From contig CALIHR010000006.1 in the NCBI GenBank assembly GCA_938020505.1, positions 62,001 through 126,000 of the forward strand: a DNA stretch of 64,000 bases. The letters are read 5' to 3'. The DNA is from an uncultured Actinobaculum sp. GTDB taxonomy: Bacteria; Actinomycetota; Actinomycetes; Actinomycetales; Actinomycetaceae. The notes under the pieces are model-generated. The model was not told the origin of the DNA. It did not search any database and saw only the letters and a list, made by a program, of their open reading frames with translations. A program made the position numbers and the translations under genes. Within the stretch, counting starts at the first letter, position 1. Each line of letters opens with the position of its first letter. This document shows, one piece after another, positions 49,587-58,528 of this stretch.

Positions 49587-50603
49587 TTAGCGGTTGCTGA
49601 GGATGTCGGACAGGTACCGGGAGATGGCGTATACGGCGGACATCGTTCCGGGGTAGTCCATGCGCGTCGGGCCCACGACCCCCACGCGCGCCACCGATTG
49701 GTCGGCGACGTCGTACGTCGAGGAGACGACGGACGCTTCCGCCAGCTCCTCGTACCGGTTCTCCTCCCCGATCGACACCGAGACGCCGTCTTGCATCGCG
49801 GCGAGGAGGCGCAGAAGGACGACCTGCTCTTCAAGCAGGTCCAAAACCGGCGAGATCGAGTTGGCGAAGTCGAAGGAATGCCGCGAGAGGTTGGCGGCGC
49901 CCGCCATGACTATGCGCTCCTCGCCGTCCGCCCGCAAGGCGTCGAGGATGGCGCCGCCCACGGCTTCGGCGACGGGCCGCAGCCGTTCCGGCGACTCGGT
50001 CAGGAGCGCCTCCAGGGACGGGGCGATGTCGGCCAGGCGCAGGCCCGCCAACTGGGCGTTGAAACATCGGCCGAGGTCGGCGAGGTCCTCCACATCGACC
50101 TCGGATTCCAGCCTGAGGCTTCGCTGCTCCACCCTGCCCGCCTCCGTCACGATGAGGAGAATGACGTATCGGACGCCGACGGCGACGACCTCGACGTGCT
50201 GCAGCGACACCCGTTGGAGCGAGGGGTATTGGACGACGGCCACCTGCCGGGTGACCTGGGCCAACGCGCGCACGGCGCGCTCGACGACGTCGTCGAGATC
50301 GACGGCGCCTTCGAGCAGCTTCCGCATCGCCCGGCGTTCGGGCGGCGACAAAGGCTTGATGGACTGAAGCGAATCGACGAATTGGCGGTACCCCTGGTCG
50401 GTCGGCACGCGTCCGGCCGACGTGTGGGGCCGATGGATGAGGCCGGCCTCCTCCAGGGCCGCCATGTCGTTGCGTATCGTCGCCGGCGAGACGCCGAGGT
50501 CGTAGCGTTCGACGATGCTGCGCGAGCCGACGGGCTCGCGTGTGGACACGTAATCGCGCACGATGGCCTCGAGGACCTTCGCGCGGCGTTCGCTGCTGCC
50601 CAT
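49587..50603 (-). CDS. hrcA: heat-shock repressor HrcA
   Basis: A 338-residue repressor that binds CIRCE elements. The N-terminal winged helix reads VLEAIVRDYVSTREPVGSRS, then LGVSPATIRNDMAALEEAG, with the HrcA dimer and inserted domains after. The ATG at 50601-50603 has GGAGG upstream. A CIRCE lies about 54-75 bp upstream, so the gene is autoregulated with dnaJ. Confidence 0.97.
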   Translation of the reverse strand: MGSSERRAKVLEAIVRDYVSTREPVGSRSIVERYDLGVSPATIRNDMAALEEAGLIHRPHTSAGRVPTDQGYRQFVDSLQSIKPLSPPERRAMRKLLEGAVDLDDVVERAVRALAQVTRQVAVVQYPSLQRVSLQHVEVVAVGVRYVILLIVTEAGRVEQRSLRLESEVDVEDLADLGRCFNAQLAGLRLADIAPSLEALLTESPERLRPVAEAVGGAILDALRADGEERIVMAGAANLSRHSFDFANSISPVLDLLEEQVVLLRLLAAMQDGVSVSIGEENRYEELAEASVVSSTYDVADQSVARVGVVGPTRMDYPGTMSAVYAISRYLSDILSNR

Positions 50604-50651
50604 GCTCGCCTCCTCTCCGTCGGCTTCCACCCTCATTGGGCCACTTGACAG

Positions 50652-50681
50652 CATATAGCACTCGACTCGCGAGAGTGCCAA
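50652..50681 (-). promoter_or_regulatory. CIRCE operator within the hrcA-dnaJ promoter
   Basis: AGCACTC (50657-50663), nine bases, then GAGTGC (50673-50678), a near-consensus CIRCE. The -35 TTGGCA (50676-50681) and -10 TATATG (50652-50657) have an 18-bp spacer, so HrcA binding would block the polymerase. A plus-strand -10-like TACCCT for the divergent gene lies about 30 bp away. Confidence 0.9.
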
Positions 50682-50707
50682 TTCTACGCTGAGGGCGTTT
50701 GCCGGCA

Positions 50708-50713
50708 TACCCT
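50708..50713 (+). promoter_or_regulatory. candidate -10 hexamer for leaderless DUF3097 gene
   Basis: TACCCT followed by 6 nt and the ATG at 50720. No -35 is evident. Confidence 0.4.
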
Positions 50714-50719
50714 TGAGCG

Positions 50720-51586
50720 ATGAGCTCTTCATTCGACCGCTACGGAAACGACGTTCTCAGTTCCAACCCCCACCGGCGCGGGGACTTCGCGCACAACCCG
50801 GAGTCGCGGCCGGTCGAGGCGCGCCGCGGGCTCGTGGTCGAGGACGTCGACACGGGCTTCGTCGGCGAGATCGTGCGCGTGGGCAAGGTCGCAGGCCAAT
50901 GGCAGGCCGAGCTCGAAGGGCGCAAGGGCGTGCGCCGGTCTTTCCCGCTGGGCCGCGGATTCTGGATTGACGGGCGCCCCGTGGAGCTCATACGGCCGCA
51001 GGCGAAGGCTCCGGCGGGCAGAGCCCGCACCGCCTCGGGCTCCTTCCACGTCAGCGCCAGGGCGCGCACGGCCCGCGAGTCGCGCATCTGGGTCGAGGGC
51101 AAGCACGACGCCGAGCTGGTCGCCAAGATCTGGGGCGCGGACCTCGCCCTCGAAGGCGTCGTCGTCGAGGAGCTTCGGGGAGTCGACCGGCTCGAGGAGT
51201 GCCTGGCGGAGTTCTCCCCGTCGCCGGCAAGGAGGGCCGGGGTGCTCGTCGACCACCTCGTGCAAGGCTCGAAGGAGCAGCGGATCGCCGAGCGCTTTTC
51301 TGCCGTTCCCGGCGTCCTCATCCTCGGCCACCCGTACGTGGACGTGTGGCAGGCGGTGCGTCCGGCGGTTCTGGGGCTGCGCGAGTGGCCGGAGGTTCCC
51401 CGGGGGGAGGACATCAAGGTCGGCACGCTCAGGCGTTTGGGATGGCCGCACGCCGACGCCGAGGACGTCGGCCTTGGCTGGGCGCGGATACTGGAGAAGG
51501 TGACGACGTACAAGGACTTGGAGCCGAGCCTGCTCGGCCGCATGGAAGAGCTCATCGACTTCGTGACCGAGGGTTCGGCGGAGTGA
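50720..51586 (+). CDS. DUF3097-family protein
   Basis: A 288-residue cytosolic protein, a member of an actinobacterial family that usually lies beside hrcA. Features include VGEIVRVGKVAGQWQAELEG, RIWVEGKHDAELVAKIWGAD and LILGHPYVDVWQAVRP, the middle one resembling a Toprim-like metal site. Function unknown. It is divergent from hrcA with a 116-bp gap containing CIRCE, so it might respond to heat as well. Confidence 0.9.
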   Translation: MSSSFDRYGNDVLSSNPHRRGDFAHNPESRPVEARRGLVVEDVDTGFVGEIVRVGKVAGQWQAELEGRKGVRRSFPLGRGFWIDGRPVELIRPQAKAPAGRARTASGSFHVSARARTARESRIWVEGKHDAELVAKIWGADLALEGVVVEELRGVDRLEECLAEFSPSPARRAGVLVDHLVQGSKEQRIAERFSAVPGVLILGHPYVDVWQAVRPAVLGLREWPEVPRGEDIKVGTLRRLGWPHADAEDVGLGWARILEKVTTYKDLEPSLLGRMEELIDFVTEGSAE

Positions 51587-51628
51587 CTAGGCGGCGCAAC
51601 CCGGCGGCCGTTGCAAGCCAGACCCTGG

Positions 51629-51634
51629 CACAAT
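51629..51634 (+). promoter_or_regulatory. candidate -10 hexamer for the membrane protein at 51641
   Basis: CACAAT followed by 6 nt and GTG. A weak match (4 of 6 to TATAAT) supported mainly by the spacing. Confidence 0.35.
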
Positions 51635-51640
51635 GGTGAC

Positions 51641-52786
51641 GTGACAACACCTCCAGAAGACCCCCGTTCAGCCCGGGGTCTAGAGCCTTTGGGTCAAGCA
51701 GAGGCCTCGCTCCTCGCGGACGAGCGGTACTTCCGCCGTCGCGGGCTTCCCACGCTCATTGAAGACTATTCCGCCACCGAAGACGTTCTGACGCGCGCCT
51801 GGCCCTGGCTCGGCGTCCTTTTCGCGGTCCAGGTGACACGCTCTCTTGCGACGTCGTGGAAGCCCGGGCTGGCGGCGATCGTGCTGGTCGCATCGGCAGC
51901 CGCCGCGCTCGCAATATGGATCCGCGGCAACCGCCGTGCGGGCCGCTCGCTTTTCTCGGCCCCTGCGAGGGTCGGCTGGTGGAGCGCGGCGGTGTTCGTT
52001 ATCGTGCCCTCGCTCATGCGAATCAACTCCGCCGTGGGAGTCTACCCGGCGCTTCGGCACGTCGCCTTCAACGTCTGCGTCTGCGCCTTCGTCGTCGGCG
52101 TCATCGGATGGGGCCTCGCCCAGACGCTGGCCTGGGCCCTGCTGAAGATTCTGTCCGACCTGTGGGACCAGCTGGTCATCGTCTTCCGGCAGACGGCGGC
52201 CATTTTTCTCTTCTGCTTCCTCATCTTCTTCACCCAGGAGTTCTGGCAGTTCGTCACGTTTTCGAGCTACCGCCGGATCGAGCTGCTCCTCGAACTGCTC
52301 GCCGCGATCGCGATTTTGACGGTGCTCGTGGGCGCTCCGCGGTTCATTGCTTCGCTGCAGAAGGACCTTCTGGAAGAAGACGAGCGGCTCACCCGGCTTC
52401 AGCGTTCGAATCTCACGATCCTCTTCATCGTGCGGCAGCTGCTCCAGCTCGCCCTCATTTTCGTGGTTTCGGCCGCCCTTTTCGCCACGGTCTCAGTGCT
52501 CACGATAAGCAGCGAAATGTACAAAACGTGGGATCTCCGCCCCGAAACGATCGACACCTTCGTCTACGACGGCGAGACGTATCTTCTCACTGATTCCGGC
52601 CTTTACATCGCCTTGCTCTTGGCCCTCGTCGCCACCGTCAACTTCGCCGTGGCGACGATGAGCTCCTCGGAGGGACGGGAAATTTTCCTCGAGGGGGTCG
52701 AAGACGAGGTGGGAGAGATCTTCCGCCGACGCCGGCGGTACCTCGCCAAGCGAAAGGAGCTGGCCTCCCGCGGGGTGTCGGTTTAG
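51641..52786 (+). CDS. multi-TM membrane protein of unknown function
   Basis: A 381-residue protein with about eight hydrophobic segments in residues 45-370 and a charged N-terminus with many acidic residues (EDPRSARGLEPLGQAEASLL). The C-terminus is RRRRRYLAKRKELA, arginine-rich. It has no motif I know; the order of segments does not match a transporter family I recognise. The GTG start at 51641 is set by CACAAT 6 nt upstream. It follows DUF3097 by 54 bp, same strand. Confidence 0.72.
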   Translation: MTTPPEDPRSARGLEPLGQAEASLLADERYFRRRGLPTLIEDYSATEDVLTRAWPWLGVLFAVQVTRSLATSWKPGLAAIVLVASAAAALAIWIRGNRRAGRSLFSAPARVGWWSAAVFVIVPSLMRINSAVGVYPALRHVAFNVCVCAFVVGVIGWGLAQTLAWALLKILSDLWDQLVIVFRQTAAIFLFCFLIFFTQEFWQFVTFSSYRRIELLLELLAAIAILTVLVGAPRFIASLQKDLLEEDERLTRLQRSNLTILFIVRQLLQLALIFVVSAALFATVSVLTISSEMYKTWDLRPETIDTFVYDGETYLLTDSGLYIALLLALVATVNFAVATMSSSEGREIFLEGVEDEVGEIFRRRRRYLAKRKELASRGVSV

Positions 52787-52841
52787 GCGGGGCGTCAGTT
52801 CAGGAAAAATCGCCGCTCAGAGAATCCCGATCCTGGGACGC

Positions 52842-52884
52842 GAGGGGCTCCGCTTTATGCAATACACATCGAGCAAAGCCCCTC
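52842..52884 (+). terminator. inverted repeat after the membrane protein gene
   Basis: GAGGGGCT (52842-52849) and AGCCCCTC (52877-52884) are followed by TTCTTC. The loop is 27 nt and has further partial pairing. Candidate terminator for the upstream plus-strand gene. Confidence 0.4.
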
Positions 52885-52936
52885 TTCTTCACGCCGCCCT
52901 TCACATTTGACTATGCGGTTCCCCTAATCCTGACCC

Positions 52937-53326
52937 TCAAAACGCGATTTCGCGAAGTTCCGGATCTGCCGCTCTGAGCGCGTCTTCAATCCTTCCCTTG
53001 AGCTTCAAACTAGAACGTTTTGAATAATGAGTATCTTTAGTGTAAGAAGCAATAAAAATTTCTTTCATTCCATACCAAATTGCTGTTAAACTAATTATAT
53101 TAGCGTTTTCCTCTACATCTGCGTTAACGGTAATTTGAACTGCTCCAAAAGTCCCGAAAATAGCTTTTTCGTCCGCATTTATTCCAATATCGTCCCGTTC
53201 CGCCAACGCATCATATTCGATTGGATTAATCGTTGCTTTTCGCAAGGGTTCTCGCAGAATATTTCGAATATTGGATTGAGATAGATTTTTGGTAATAAAA
53301 TTAGTTGTTTCACGACCAATAGCCAT
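52937..53326 (-). CDS. AT-rich orphan gene, unknown function
   Basis: A 129-residue protein starting MAIGRETTNFITKNLSQSN. The ATG at 53324-53326 has AGGAAG upstream. No signal, membrane helix or motif is recognised; the fold looks mixed (VQITVNADVEENANIISLTA strands, then IYASY-like and helical C-terminus). Codons are A/T-ending (AAT, ATA, TTA, AAA), sharply unlike neighbours, but the last 20 codons (GRIEDALRAADPELREIAF) are GC-rich. The AT-rich stretch runs from about 52990 to 53470. Recent horizontal transfer is the simplest reading; a defence or phage-derived role is possible but unsupported. Confidence 0.75.
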   Translation of the reverse strand: MAIGRETTNFITKNLSQSNIRNILREPLRKATINPIEYDALAERDDIGINADEKAIFGTFGAVQITVNADVEENANIISLTAIWYGMKEIFIASYTKDTHYSKRSSLKLKGRIEDALRAADPELREIAF

Positions 53327-53370
53327 GATTCTTCCTTTCATTCAAAAGTACGTAAGTTTTGCAGAATATA

Positions 53371-53390
53371 AAAGATCCTATGTGATCTTT
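53371..53390. other. hairpin in the promoter region of the AT-rich gene
   Basis: AAAGATC (53371-53377) pairs with GATCTTT (53384-53390) around CTATGT. A TATATT-like -10 lies beside it on the minus strand. It may be an operator. A second small hairpin CTAAG-CAT-CTTAG is at about 53456-53468. Confidence 0.4.
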
Positions 53391-53587
53391 CTAGATAATC
53401 TTGCATTGTTCTTTTTAAGTCCGTCAATGTCTAACTTTTTATATACAAACACCTTCTAAGCATCTTAGTTTCATCGTATGCAGCTCGTATGCGGCCTTTG
53501 GAGTGCTTCGGCCAGGTATTTCAGGCTTGAGGGTGACACGTTGAGGTCGTATCTGGCCGAAAAACCGGTTACTCGGGCAGATAGGCT

Positions 53588-54799
53588 TTACCCCTCCAGG
53601 TCCTCCCACAGGCGCCTCGTGACGGCGTCGGCGAGAAGCCTGCCGCGCAGCGTGAGGACGATGCGGCCCGCAATTGCGGCGCGGCCGTCGAGGAGGCCGT
53701 CGGCGACGAGGCCAGCTGTCGTCCGTGCGCCGATGAACCGGGGGATCTCGATGCCTTCGCGCATGCGGACGCCGAGCATGACGGCCTCGTCGGCGATCTC
53801 GGACGCCGTGAGGATCTCGCGCGCCGCCGCCGGGCTCTCCCCCGCGGCGACCCGCCGGGCGTAGGCCAGGGGATGCTTGACGTTCCAAAAGCGCGTCCCG
53901 TTGATGTGCGAATGCGCGCCCGGGCCGTAGCCCCACCAGTTTCCGCCGCCCCAATACACCCGATTGTGGCGGCATTCGCGCCCGCCGCGGGCCCAGTTGG
54001 ATATCTCGTACCAGCGGTATCCGGCCGCCTCGAAGGCCTCGTCTGCGGCCTCGTACTTGTCCGCCAGCTCGTCCGGGTCGGGAAGCCGGATGGCGCCCCG
54101 CGCGGCCTGCGCGCCCATCTTGGTCCCCGGCTCGACGGTCAGCGCGTAGGCGCTCAGGTGATCCGGCTCAAGCGCGATCGCCGCCTCTGTCGACCTCCGC
54201 CACTGCCCCATCGTCTCGCCCGGGGCGCCGTAGATGAGATCGACGGACACATCGAGCCCGGCCTCGCGCGCCCAGCCGACCGCGCGCCCGACCTGCCCGG
54301 GCGTATGCCTCCGGTCAAGCGTCGCGAGCACCGATTCGACGGCCGACTGCATGCCGAAGGAGACCCTCGTGAACCCGGCGTCGGCCAGCTGAAAGAGGCT
54401 CTCGCGATCCACCGATTCGGGATTCGCCTCGGTGGTGGCCTCCGCTCCCTCGCGCAGGCCGAAGGCGGCGTCGAGGGCGGCCAGCACCGACCCCAGCTGC
54501 CCGGGGTCGAGCATCGTGGGAGTCCCGCCGCCGAAGAACACGGTGTCGATCAGCGGCGCGGCCTCGCCGCCGCGAAGGACGCTGCGGCTCAGGGCGATCT
54601 CCCCCGCCAGAGATTCGGGGAAGTCCGACGTCGAGGCCCCCGGCCCGAAGTCGAGGTTGGTGTACGTGTTGAAATCGCAGTACCCGCATCTGACGGCGCA
54701 AAACGGCACGTGGACGTAGGCGCTCAGCCCGCCGGAGACATCCGGGTCCGGCAGGGCGCCGTCCTTCGGCGCCTCTTCTCCGTCGGGAAGGTCAGCCAC
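53588..54799 (-). CDS. hemW: radical SAM heme chaperone/coproporphyrinogen dehydrogenase-like protein HemW
   Basis: A 403-residue radical SAM protein. The cluster motif CAVRCGYC (Cys34, 38, 41) is followed by FFGGGTPTML, NPESV, SVDLIYGAPGET and EISNWARGGRECRHN, all HemW-like. HemW delivers heme rather than acting as HemN. The GTG start at 54797-54799 overlaps the trmB stop by 8 bp; a GTG with no good ribosome-binding site suggests coupling. An N-terminal extension of about 24 residues precedes SAYVHVPFC. Confidence 0.93.
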   Translation of the reverse strand: MADLPDGEEAPKDGALPDPDVSGGLSAYVHVPFCAVRCGYCDFNTYTNLDFGPGASTSDFPESLAGEIALSRSVLRGGEAAPLIDTVFFGGGTPTMLDPGQLGSVLAALDAAFGLREGAEATTEANPESVDRESLFQLADAGFTRVSFGMQSAVESVLATLDRRHTPGQVGRAVGWAREAGLDVSVDLIYGAPGETMGQWRRSTEAAIALEPDHLSAYALTVEPGTKMGAQAARGAIRLPDPDELADKYEAADEAFEAAGYRWYEISNWARGGRECRHNRVYWGGGNWWGYGPGAHSHINGTRFWNVKHPLAYARRVAAGESPAAAREILTASEIADEAVMLGVRMREGIEIPRFIGARTTAGLVADGLLDGRAAIAGRIVLTLRGRLLADAVTRRLWEDLEG

Positions 54800-55619
54800 G
54801 GCGGAAAGCCAGGTCGTGGATCGTGCGGCCGGCCTCGATTCCCCTCCGCTCGAAGCGCGTCATGACGCGTTCGTCCCACCTCGGGGCAAAGCCTCCGCGG
54901 GCAGGCTCGCGGTCGTTCGGGTCGGGCCGCTCCCCCGCGTGGAGGTTGGCGAAGGAATCGCTGGCCTCGAGTTCGTCGCGCATTTGCCAGGCGTAGTCGT
55001 CCCAATCCGTCGCGAGCCGCCACAGGCCGCCGACTTCCAGGATCTTCGCCGCCTCGGCGATGAACGGGCCCGCGATCAGACGGCGTTTGCGGTGGCGGGA
55101 TTTGCGCCAAGGGTCGGGGAAGAACGTCCACAGCTCGCTGGCCCGGGGGGCCTCCGGGTCGGCGAATATCACGGGCAGGGCCTGCGCGGCGTCGGCCTCG
55201 ACGATCCGCACGTTCGTCACGCCCTTGCGCACAGCGTTCGCGACGCATCGGGCGACGCCGACGTGCCAGGCCTCGAAGGCCAGAATGTTTCGATCGGGAT
55301 GCTCTTTCGCATAGGAAGTGAGTTGTTCGCCCGATCCGGGCCCTATTTCGACGACGATCGGCGCGTCGTTGCCGAAGACGGCCCGCAGATCCACTCGCGC
55401 ATTCGGCGCGATCGTCGTCGGCGAATCGCCCTCTGGCAGGTCGAGGATGTAGAAGGGGCCGTGCTCGTCGAGCACCGCCTGGTATTGGCGCACCATTCGG
55501 CCGCCTCGCCGAGAGAAAGACTTGATGCGCGCCGGGCAGCGCCGCATTTCGGGATCTGCCGCCAAGCCCTTGGGATTTGCCGCTGAGCCTGCCGAATCGC
55601 CGCCGGCCACGTCACGCAT
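54792..55619 (-). CDS. trmB: tRNA (guanine-N7)-methyltransferase
   Basis: A 275-residue SAM methylase making m7G46 in tRNA. The SAM motif is VEIGPGSGEQL; FFPDPWRKSRHRKRRL and TDWDDYAWQM are family motifs. An N-terminal tail of about 30 residues precedes the conserved RIKSFSRRGGRM. It overlaps the MOSC gene stop by 8 bp upstream and hemW by 8 bp downstream, so MOSC-trmB-hemW form a coupled run. Confidence 0.95.
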   Translation of the reverse strand: MRDVAGGDSAGSAANPKGLAADPEMRRCPARIKSFSRRGGRMVRQYQAVLDEHGPFYILDLPEGDSPTTIAPNARVDLRAVFGNDAPIVVEIGPGSGEQLTSYAKEHPDRNILAFEAWHVGVARCVANAVRKGVTNVRIVEADAAQALPVIFADPEAPRASELWTFFPDPWRKSRHRKRRLIAGPFIAEAAKILEVGGLWRLATDWDDYAWQMRDELEASDSFANLHAGERPDPNDREPARGGFAPRWDERVMTRFERRGIEAGRTIHDLAFRRG

Positions 55620-56319
55620 TCCTTCGCCTCGCCGCGGCGTTCACGTGCTTGGCCACGTAATCCGCGATTGACAGCCGCCCTGCGCGCTGACTCTCAAGCA
55701 GCGCTTCCGCCCGTTCGGCTGTGGGCTCAGCCACCCAATCGGCAATGGTCACGCCGTGTCCGGGGGTCGAGACCACTTCGATCCTGTCCTTCGTTTCGAT
55801 TTTTCCCGCTTTCAGAACGCGAAAGTACACGCCGTGCCTTCCCCGCCGGGAAAACTCCTTGACGAAACGCGGGCGCCCCATCCACCTGGCGAATGTCATG
55901 CAGGGCGTGCGAGGGCCCGTCGCCTCCATTTCGACCTCGCCCAGCCTTATGCGCGCGCCGAATTCGAAAGCGTCGACGGATCCCCCCACCCGCAGATTCT
56001 CACCGAAAAGCCCGCAGGGAATCTCACGTTTCAAAATCGCCGACCAGTAGTCGGCCTCTCCCTGCGCAAAAGCGTACAGCGCCTTGTCGGCTCCCCCGTG
56101 ATGCTTCCGGTCGGCTTGGATGTCCCCGCGGATTCCGAGTGTGTGGACGGTGACGGGCAGAGTCGCGGGCCGCTTGTCGATCGCGGTCACGCCGACGGCG
56201 CCGTCGTCGGCGTGGACGTCCGCCATCGTGCACACGGCCACCACGTCCATGCATGCGCCCTCGGCAATCGCGGGCTCGCTCACGGCTCGGGTTACCTCGA
56301 TCGTCTCGACGTCGGGCAT
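55612..56319 (-). CDS. MOSC-domain protein (YiiM-like)
   Basis: A 235-residue protein. RKHHGGADKALYAFA, CGLFGENLRVGG and GPRTPCMTFARWMGR (with the family Cys) mark a YiiM-type MOSC domain, as in molybdenum-cofactor sulfur carriers and N-hydroxylated base reductases. The substrate is unknown; no molybdoenzyme gene is nearby. The ATG at 56317-56319 follows GGAAGG. Upstream gene of the MOSC-trmB-hemW run. Confidence 0.88.
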   Translation of the reverse strand: MPDVETIEVTRAVSEPAIAEGACMDVVAVCTMADVHADDGAVGVTAIDKRPATLPVTVHTLGIRGDIQADRKHHGGADKALYAFAQGEADYWSAILKREIPCGLFGENLRVGGSVDAFEFGARIRLGEVEMEATGPRTPCMTFARWMGRPRFVKEFSRRGRHGVYFRVLKAGKIETKDRIEVVSTPGHGVTIADWVAEPTAERAEALLESQRAGRLSIADYVAKHVNAAARRRNA

Positions 56320-56446
56320 TTTTCAACCTTCCAATTTCTCGTCCAGGCCGACGGGCGTCTTCTCGTCCAGGCCGGCATTTTCCGGTCCGGCGGGCCCGGC
56401 CCGCCTTCCCGGAGAAGACGGCCCCGCCAGGCGGCGCAGGCCGCGC

Positions 56447-58288
56447 TCATTTCTTCGGAGCGTCCGAGGTGAGCGCAGCCACGAAAGCCTCCTGCGGCAC
56501 GTCCACGCGGCCAATCGACTTCATCCGCTTCTTTCCCTCTTTCTGCTTTTCCAGCAGCTTGCGCTTGCGGGTGATGTCGCCGCCGTAGCACTTGGCAAGA
56601 ACGTCCTTGCGCATCGCCTTAATCGTCTCGCGGGCGATGATTCGGCTGCCGACGGCGGCCTGGACCGGAATCTCGAACTGCTGACGGGGAATGAGCTCCT
56701 TGAGCTTCTTCGTCATCTCAACCCCGTAGGAGTATGCCTTGTCCCTGTGGACGATCGCCGAGAAGGCGTCGACGACCTCGTGGTTGAGCAGCACATCGAC
56801 CTTGACGAGGTCGGCCTCCTGCTCCTCGGCCATGTCGTAGTCGAGGGAGGCGTATCCTTTCGTCCTGCTCTTGAGCTGGTCGAAGAAATCGGTGACGATC
56901 TCGGCGAGGGGAAGGATGTAGTGGAGCTCGACCCTCTCCGAGGACAGGTAGTCCATGCCCAGCATCGTGCCGCGCCGCTGCTGGCAGAGCTCCATGACGG
57001 TCCCCGTGCAGTCCGAGGGCGTGAGCACGGTGGCCCGCACCGTCGGCTCGAATATCTGCTTGATCTTCCCCTCCGGGAACTCCGACGGATTCGTCACGAC
57101 GGCCTCCTCGCCGCCCTCGGTCACCACCCGATACACGACCGACGGCGCCGTGGCGATGATGTCGATCCCGAATTCGCGCTCCACGCGCTCTCGGATGATC
57201 TCCAGGTGCAGCAGTCCCAGGAACCCGCATCGAAAGCCGAAGCCTAGGGCCACCGAATTTTCGGGCTCGTATGACAGCGCGGCGTCGTTCAGCTTGAGCT
57301 TGTCCAAGGCGTCTCGCAGATCCGGATAGTCCGATCCGTCGATCGGATAGACGCCGGAGAACACCATGGGCTTGGGGTCCTGATAGCCGTCCAGCGGCTC
57401 GTCCGCGGGGGATTTGGCGGAGGTCACGGTGTCGCCCACCCGGGATTGGCGCACGTCTTTCACCCCGGTGATGAGGTAGCCGACCTCGCCCGCGGCCAGG
57501 CCCTCTGTCGGCGTGGGCTCGGGCGAAATGACGCCGATTTCGAGGAGCTCGTGCGTCGCTCCCGTCGACATCGTCTGGATGCGCTCGCGCCGTGTGAGCC
57601 TGCCGTCCTTGACGCGGATGTAGGTGACGACGCCTCGATAGGTGTCGTAGACGGAATCGAAGATCATCGCACGGGTCGGGCCGTCCGCCTCGCCCTCGGG
57701 CGCGGGGACCTCGGCGACGATCCTGTTGAGCAGCTCGGCCACGCCCAAGCCGGTTTTCCCAGACACGGCGAGGCATTCGCCCGGATCGACGCCGATGAGC
57801 GAGGCGAGCTCCTCCGCGTACTTCTCGGGCTGCGCCGAGGGAAGGTCGATCTTGTTGAGCACGGGGATGATCGCGAGGTCGTTGTCGAGCGCCATGTACA
57901 GATTGGCGAGGGTCTGCGCCTCGATTCCCTGGGTCGCGTCGACGAGGAGGATCGCCCCCTCGCACGCGGCGAGCGAGCGGTTGACCTCGTAGGAGAAGTC
58001 GACGTGCCCGGGAGTGTCGATCATGTTCAAGGCATAGGCTTCGCCGTCGACGGTCCATGGCAGGCGGACCGCCTGGGACTTGATCGTGATCCCCCGCTCG
58101 CGCTCGATGTCCATGCGGTCGAGGTACTGGTCTCGCATGACGCGCTCGTCGACGATTCCCGTCAGCTGGAGCATCCTGTCGGCCAGCGTCGACTTGCCGT
58201 GGTCGATGTGGGCGATGATGCAGAAATTGCGGATGCGCGACGGCGCCGTCGAAGCGGGGGCGATCTCGCTGGGAAGGGATGCGGGCAC
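56447..58288 (-). CDS. lepA: elongation factor 4
   Basis: A 613-residue back-translocating GTPase. The P-loop region is AHIDHGKST (26-34), DTPGHVDF is G3, NKID is G4, and the C-terminal EF4-specific domain ends with CYGGDITRKRKLLEKQKEGK. Length is typical. The GTG start at 58286-58288 is preceded by AAAGGAG. Upstream in-frame codons lack homology. It is separate from the trmB run (gap 127 bp). Confidence 0.97.
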   Translation of the reverse strand: MPASLPSEIAPASTAPSRIRNFCIIAHIDHGKSTLADRMLQLTGIVDERVMRDQYLDRMDIERERGITIKSQAVRLPWTVDGEAYALNMIDTPGHVDFSYEVNRSLAACEGAILLVDATQGIEAQTLANLYMALDNDLAIIPVLNKIDLPSAQPEKYAEELASLIGVDPGECLAVSGKTGLGVAELLNRIVAEVPAPEGEADGPTRAMIFDSVYDTYRGVVTYIRVKDGRLTRRERIQTMSTGATHELLEIGVISPEPTPTEGLAAGEVGYLITGVKDVRQSRVGDTVTSAKSPADEPLDGYQDPKPMVFSGVYPIDGSDYPDLRDALDKLKLNDAALSYEPENSVALGFGFRCGFLGLLHLEIIRERVEREFGIDIIATAPSVVYRVVTEGGEEAVVTNPSEFPEGKIKQIFEPTVRATVLTPSDCTGTVMELCQQRRGTMLGMDYLSSERVELHYILPLAEIVTDFFDQLKSRTKGYASLDYDMAEEQEADLVKVDVLLNHEVVDAFSAIVHRDKAYSYGVEMTKKLKELIPRQQFEIPVQAAVGSRIIARETIKAMRKDVLAKCYGGDITRKRKLLEKQKEGKKRMKSIGRVDVPQEAFVAALTSDAPKK

Positions 58289-58516
58289 AGTGCTCCTTTG
58301 TCGAACAGTCTCCACCAGTGTAGTGCTCGTCGGCCTTCGCAAGGCCTCGCAACGTGGGAGCGATGTGTGAGTTTCGCCGAGGCGCCCGGAATCCGTCCCG
58401 ACTCGCAAGTTCCGCCAAAAGCGGCTGGCGCCCTCGAGAGCGGGCGGCCCGCCTTCGAAATTCGTCCCTGCGCGGAACCGCCGGCCCGTCTGCAGGAGAT
58501 TCCAATTGTCTGGCCC

Positions 58517-58522
58517 GACAAT
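58517..58522 (+). promoter_or_regulatory. candidate -10 hexamer for the membrane protein at 58529
   Basis: GACAAT followed by 6 nt and the ATG. No Shine-Dalgarno is present. Confidence 0.4.
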
Positions 58523-58528
58523 GGTTTC

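Noticed and set aside
52790..53590. Prophage or integrative element around the AT-rich gene
   Set aside because: No integrase, tRNA attachment site or flanking direct repeat was found; only one gene is AT-rich.
57446..58528. Plus-strand frame of 590 codons antisense to lepA running into the membrane protein gene
   Set aside because: Only the last 229 codons show membrane-protein features and a start signal at 58529; the rest is a shadow of lepA.
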